From Bizionia paragorgiae (GTDB lineage: Bacteria; Bacteroidota; Bacteroidia; Flavobacteriales; Flavobacteriaceae): a stretch of DNA of 64,000 nucleotides. Under the pieces are notes generated by a model. The model was given only the letters and a program-made list of their open reading frames with translations. It made no database searches and was not told the origin of the DNA. The DNA lies in contig NZ_FNQK01000005.1 of the NCBI RefSeq assembly GCF_900107625.1, forward strand, positions 1-64,000, given 5' to 3'. Below are positions 60,927 to 64,000 of the stretch, in pieces; positions within the stretch are counted from its first letter, which is position 1, and every line of letters starts with the position of its first letter. The translations under genes were made by a program, and so were the position numbers.

Positions 60927-61244
60927 ATGAAGACAGAATATAATGATATCCCTTTAGTTAAAAATGAAGAAAAAAAGCGTTTCGAAATTGAAATTGATGG
61001 CCATTTTGCCTTTATAAATTATGGTGAATTTGGTAGCCAGATTGCATTAGTCCATACCGAAACAGATCCGGAGTTAGCGGGTAAAGGAGCTGCGAGTGCT
61101 GTGGTAGAAAAAACATTGCATTATCTTGAAGATAAAAACATAGATTTACTTCCTTTTTGTCCGTATGTATTCGCCTATATAAAAAAGCATCCAGAATGGA
61201 AACGCGTGGTTAGTCCTACATTTAAGGGCTATGACGAATTGTAA
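60927..61244 (+). CDS. Small GNAT acetyltransferase (YjdJ type)
   Basis: The 105-residue protein has the compact GNAT fold seen in YjdJ/Gcn5-like mini acetyltransferases. It starts with strands FEIEIDGHFAFINYGEFG and QIALVHTETDPELAGKG; the acetyl-CoA loop is GKGAASAVVEKTLHYLED, followed by LLPFCPYVFAYIKKHPEW. It is short but complete for the family. The substrate is unknown. It lies alone upstream of pirin. Confidence 0.88.
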   Translation: MKTEYNDIPLVKNEEKKRFEIEIDGHFAFINYGEFGSQIALVHTETDPELAGKGAASAVVEKTLHYLEDKNIDLLPFCPYVFAYIKKHPEWKRVVSPTFKGYDEL

Positions 61245-61349
61245 CCGAATACAGCAATTAAACAGATTGTTCTTGTAGTTAAACTAAACGAGTTGACTGA
61301 TAAGAATGAATAAACATTTAATTTATACTATTTTAAAACCCACAAATAC

Positions 61350-62240
61350 ATGTCAAACACAAAGCTAATCATTGAAGAACGCGCGGCCGATATAGGTAAC
61401 TTTATGGTCGGTAGGTTATTACCATTCCGTCAAAAACGTATGGTAGGACCTTTTATATTTATAGATCATATGGGGCCAGCACATTTAGGACCTGGTCAAA
61501 ATATGGATGTAGATATGCATCCACATATCGGATTATCTACCTTAACATTTTTGTTTGAAGGGTCTGTATTCCATAGAGATAGTTTAGGTACGGCTATAGA
61601 AATAAAACCAGGTGCTGTAAATTGGATGACAGCAGGGAAAGGAGTGGTTCATACCGAACGTACACCAGAGTATCTACGCGATCAAGAGAAAGAGTTACAC
61701 GGATTGCAAATATGGGTGGCCTTACCTAAAGAAGAGGAGGAATGCGAGCCTTCATTTACTCATATCAATGCTAGTGACTTACCAGCTTGGGAAGACAATG
61801 ACGTCAATTATAAACTTATTGCTGGTGAGGTTTTTGGTAAAAAATCGCCTGTTCCCGTTTATAGTCCGTTGTATTTAATCGAGATAAAAACAAAAGAAGC
61901 AAAAACAATAAATATTGGGGAGCATCTATTTGGAGAAAGTGCCTTGTATATTTTAGAAGGTGCTATTAAATCGGATGGTAATACCTTTGGTCCTAAACAA
62001 ATACTAGTGGCTAAAGATAGTACATTGTGTTCTTTTGAAATGGAGGCAAATACATCTGTTTATATATTTGGAGGAGAAGCCTTTCCTGAAGAACGATTTA
62101 TAGAGTGGAATTTTGTGTCGTCGAATAAAGATCTAATTGAAAAGGCGAAAAAAGATTGGACTAATGACGCGTTTCCAAAGGTTCCAAACGAATCTGTTCG
62201 TGTACCCTTACCACAACCAAAATCATTTAAATCTAAATAA
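61350..62240 (+). CDS. Pirin-family protein
   Basis: The 296-residue bicupin protein follows the pirin plan. The N-terminal cupin has IFIDHMGPAHLGPG, DMHPHIGLSTLTFLFEGSVF (metal-binding His) and AVNWMTAGKGVVHTERTPE; LHGLQIWVALP and a C-terminal cupin with EALFGESALYILEG-like and YIFGGEAFPEERFIEWNFVS segments follow. Some pirins are quercetin dioxygenases and some are redox sensors; the role here is open. The OsmC gene begins 6 bases after its stop, so the two form an operon likely linked to oxidative stress. Confidence 0.93.
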   Translation: MSNTKLIIEERAADIGNFMVGRLLPFRQKRMVGPFIFIDHMGPAHLGPGQNMDVDMHPHIGLSTLTFLFEGSVFHRDSLGTAIEIKPGAVNWMTAGKGVVHTERTPEYLRDQEKELHGLQIWVALPKEEEECEPSFTHINASDLPAWEDNDVNYKLIAGEVFGKKSPVPVYSPLYLIEIKTKEAKTINIGEHLFGESALYILEGAIKSDGNTFGPKQILVAKDSTLCSFEMEANTSVYIFGGEAFPEERFIEWNFVSSNKDLIEKAKKDWTNDAFPKVPNESVRVPLPQPKSFKSK

Positions 62241-62246
62241 CAAAGA

Positions 62247-62639
62247 ATGAATAAAATAAAGGCAACAATAGGCGCGCAAAAATATAAAACTGAAATCCAA
62301 GCAAAGAACCACATCATTACGGCAGACGAGCCTGTTGAGGTTGGTGGGCAGGATTTAGGGTTTACACCTACAGAATTATTGGAGTCCTCTTTAGCTGCAT
62401 GCACTGCTATGACCATACGTATGTATGCCGACCGCAAAGCGTGGGACTTACAGGAAGCTCAAGTGAATGTAAGTTTTAAGCGAAATATAAAAACCCATTT
62501 AGTCACTTTTAAGAAGCAAATTGAACTGATTGGTAACTTGACTAGTGAGCAACGTGAAAAATTATTAGAGATTGGAAAAAAATGTCCGATTGAAAAAATA
62601 ATTAAAGGGGAGGTTGCTGTAGCGTCTAAGCTTATTTAA
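62247..62639 (+). CDS. OsmC-family peroxide-reducing protein
   Basis: The 130-residue protein has the OsmC/YhfA fold. It starts with strands KATIGAQKYKTEIQAKNHII, has the active-site helix LLESSLAACTAMTIRMYADR with the first Cys, and the second Cys in EIGKKCPIEKI. These cysteines reduce organic hydroperoxides in OsmC/Ohr proteins. Length is normal for the YhfA-like branch. It is coupled to pirin by a 6-base gap, which supports a redox-protection operon. Confidence 0.92.
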   Translation: MNKIKATIGAQKYKTEIQAKNHIITADEPVEVGGQDLGFTPTELLESSLAACTAMTIRMYADRKAWDLQEAQVNVSFKRNIKTHLVTFKKQIELIGNLTSEQREKLLEIGKKCPIEKIIKGEVAVASKLI

Positions 62640-62979
62640 GTTTGTTGTTATACGTCGCAATAACACATAATGATGCTATTAATTGATGGTGTGTAGAAGC
62701 TGTAACCTTTGGGTGATTTTGTAGCATTAAATTGATGTGGTGTAGATTATTTGTATACCCTGAAATGGATTTAAAACTCCTTTTATAACTGGTAATACAT
62801 ACTATTCACTAAGCTTATAAACGGTAAAAGACGAAAAACGGGGTGATTTGCTGATTATTTCTACAAATATGCGCGAGATATTTTTAATTAACAGAACATA
62901 TAAGTCATACGAATTAGGATTCACTTATCTTGCGCTCTTTTCTTTGTTGTTAAAACAAAGAATACAATAACATATAATA
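62640..62979. other. Gap before the nuclease-like gene
   Basis: No gene or strong hairpin is seen in these AT-rich 340 bases. A weak promoter-like TATCTTG near 62930 could serve the next gene, but it lacks the full TAnnTTTG. Confidence 0.4.
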
Positions 62980-63744
62980 ATGAAGAATAGTAGTCAAGGC
63001 GAAGAAAGAATCGCCCAAATTAATAAGGTAGTAGAAGCTTACTTTAATACACATACAAATAAAGAATGGATTCCTGCAAAAGACCTCATGCCCGATCTTA
63101 TAGCAGCAGGGGTTTTTACTAAAGATAATAAGAAGGGACTGCCACTAAGAAAAGTGCTACGCGATTTAGACAAGGAAAAAGCTTTAGATAGCATACCAAC
63201 GTTGCACGCGGAGCGAACAGAAACAGCGGTATACTGGTATTTTGTAAGAGAAGGGGCTTTGTTTGTGCCTAGCGAAGAAATTCCGGCAGTTTCTAAAAAA
63301 GAGAAAACAAATATTAGCGCAGAGGAAACCGATGAGTTTTATATTTTGAACCTTTGTGACGATTTGCTAAAAGAAAAGGCATCACGTAAGCATACCTTTG
63401 CATTTTTATTAGGTGATATGCATAAAAAAGGGAAGACACGGACAAAATTATCACTTGCCGCTTTTTATGAAACCTCGAATTTAGTTATTGAGTTCCTAGA
63501 AAAAGGAAACAAGTCAGGCGAGCAATTGGATAAATTGGAAGTTATGACTGTTAGTGGTGTGTCTCGAAGAGAGCAAATCGAAAAGTACAGGAAAAGAAGA
63601 CGTGACGTACTAAAAAAGAAGAACATCAATTTAGTAGAAATCGATTACGCTTTATTCGAATGTGATAAACAAAAGAATTTAATTAGAAACAAAGATAAAG
63701 ATATGATGGTGCTTAAAAACGTACTTAAGCAGTATCTAAAGTAA
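62980..63744 (+). CDS. Hypothetical protein with nuclease-like C-terminal domain
   Basis: The 254-residue cytoplasmic protein has an N-terminal helical or wHTH-like part (residues 1-95: [47 protein letters not shown]). Residues about 120-254 look like a PD-(D/E)xK-type fold: [20 protein letters not shown], then [20 protein letters not shown], the helix [20 protein letters not shown] and the strand [15 protein letters not shown]. In similar proteins as I recall them, the 'L-V-D-A-Y' Asp precedes 'LVIE(Y/F)'; here it is Ala (LAAFY), so the nuclease may be inactive. The family is unnamed and the fold is inferred from pattern only. Confidence 0.6.
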   Translation: MKNSSQGEERIAQINKVVEAYFNTHTNKEWIPAKDLMPDLIAAGVFTKDNKKGLPLRKVLRDLDKEKALDSIPTLHAERTETAVYWYFVREGALFVPSEEIPAVSKKEKTNISAEETDEFYILNLCDDLLKEKASRKHTFAFLLGDMHKKGKTRTKLSLAAFYETSNLVIEFLEKGNKSGEQLDKLEVMTVSGVSRREQIEKYRKRRRDVLKKKNINLVEIDYALFECDKQKNLIRNKDKDMMVLKNVLKQYLK

Positions 63745-63769
63745 GACCTTCATAGAGATCAAAAAAACA

Positions 63770-63812
63770 CAATCGCTGCTTATTATCTTTATAAGCAGCG
63801 ATTGTTTTGTTT
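63770..63812 (+). terminator. Terminator after the nuclease-like gene
   Basis: A 14-bp perfect stem CAATCGCTGCTTAT / ATAAGCAGCGATTG with a 7-base loop is followed by TTTTG and TTTT. Confidence 0.88.
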
Positions 63813-63854
63813 TACGATACCATCTAAAATATAAATAATCCTTAAGCTAAGCAT

Positions 63855-64000
63855 ATGGCTAATTCAAATGCAAACACCTTTCTTAATACCTTAATTAATT
63901 CGTCTGTCGATTTCCCTATAGAAACAGTAGATAACGGTATCTATAAAAATCACCTATTCGGAATCTCTTTTAAAATTCCTGAAGGCTGGTCTGTAGTATC
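63855..64000 (+). CDS. Start of a gene cut by the window end
   Basis: An ATG (63855) opens a frame that stays open for 48 codons to the window edge: MANSNANTFLNTLINSSVDF, then NHLFGISFKIPEGWSVV. There is no signal peptide. The 'FGISFKIPEGWSV' strand resembles the start of a PsbP/DUF1795-like domain, which is only a weak pattern match. Function is unknown. Confidence 0.55.
   Translation, partial: MANSNANTFLNTLINSSVDFPIETVDNGIYKNHLFGISFKIPEGWSVV

Overview
This window reads as a chromosomal segment from a marine-type member of the Flavobacteriaceae (Bacteroidota). The evidence is low GC, absence of Shine-Dalgarno sites, repeated -7 promoter boxes of the form TAnnTTTG, many lipoproteins whose lipobox Cys is followed by an Asp/Ser-rich run (the Bacteroidota surface-export type), LytTR/propeller two-component signalling, a fused 2-oxoacid dehydrogenase E1, and flavobacterial versions of housekeeping genes. 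I see no rRNA, tRNA or CRISPR array.

Layout. 1-1150 is a decayed edge: the start of an ISAon1-type transposase, a secreted-protein pseudogene with two in-frame TAG codons and no start codon, and a short C-terminal remnant. 1170-13058 is mostly housekeeping: cupin, two thioredoxin-fold lipoproteins, a YbiT-like ABC-F protein, a fasciclin protein, pheT, a MiaE-like hydroxylase and recG. 13173-17591 holds a surface-lipoprotein PNGase F homologue with all three catalytic acids, then an M1 aminopeptidase and a patatin, which together suggest glycoprotein scavenging. 18353-21436 is an unusual membrane cluster: a rewired Lgt paralogue, an Asp-rich MopE-repeat lipoprotein, a CPBP-type membrane protein, and two decayed MopE-like copies, one on each side of the CPBP gene. 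21539-25760 is a run of five lipoproteins, two of them paralogous beta-propellers, followed by a propeller/histidine-kinase sensor and its LytTR regulator (25851-29462).

29538-58370 is largely core metabolism and genome maintenance: an FMN-binding glutamate-synthase-like protein, a UvrD/PcrA helicase, a YciO-type protein, an OmpA lipoprotein, a GT2 enzyme with a small HsdR-N-like protein, holA, fused E1, a dead M1 domain joined to an outer-membrane barrel, a LOG-family protein, an lmo0937-type mini membrane protein, uvrA, gamma-glutamyltransferase, ACP phosphodiesterase, glmM, an LpxL-like acyltransferase, rhomboid, TlpA and mnmE.

58650-64000 is looser and more accessory: an orphan lipoprotein, a DUF4172-Fic protein preceded by two 29-bp palindromic operators around its promoter, a GNAT protein, pirin, OsmC, a nuclease-like hypothetical protein and a gene cut by the window end. 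The best candidates for undescribed biology are the Lgt-like/MopE/CPBP cluster, the Fic operator pair, the propeller-lipoprotein cluster next to its sensor, and the M1-barrel pseudopeptidase.
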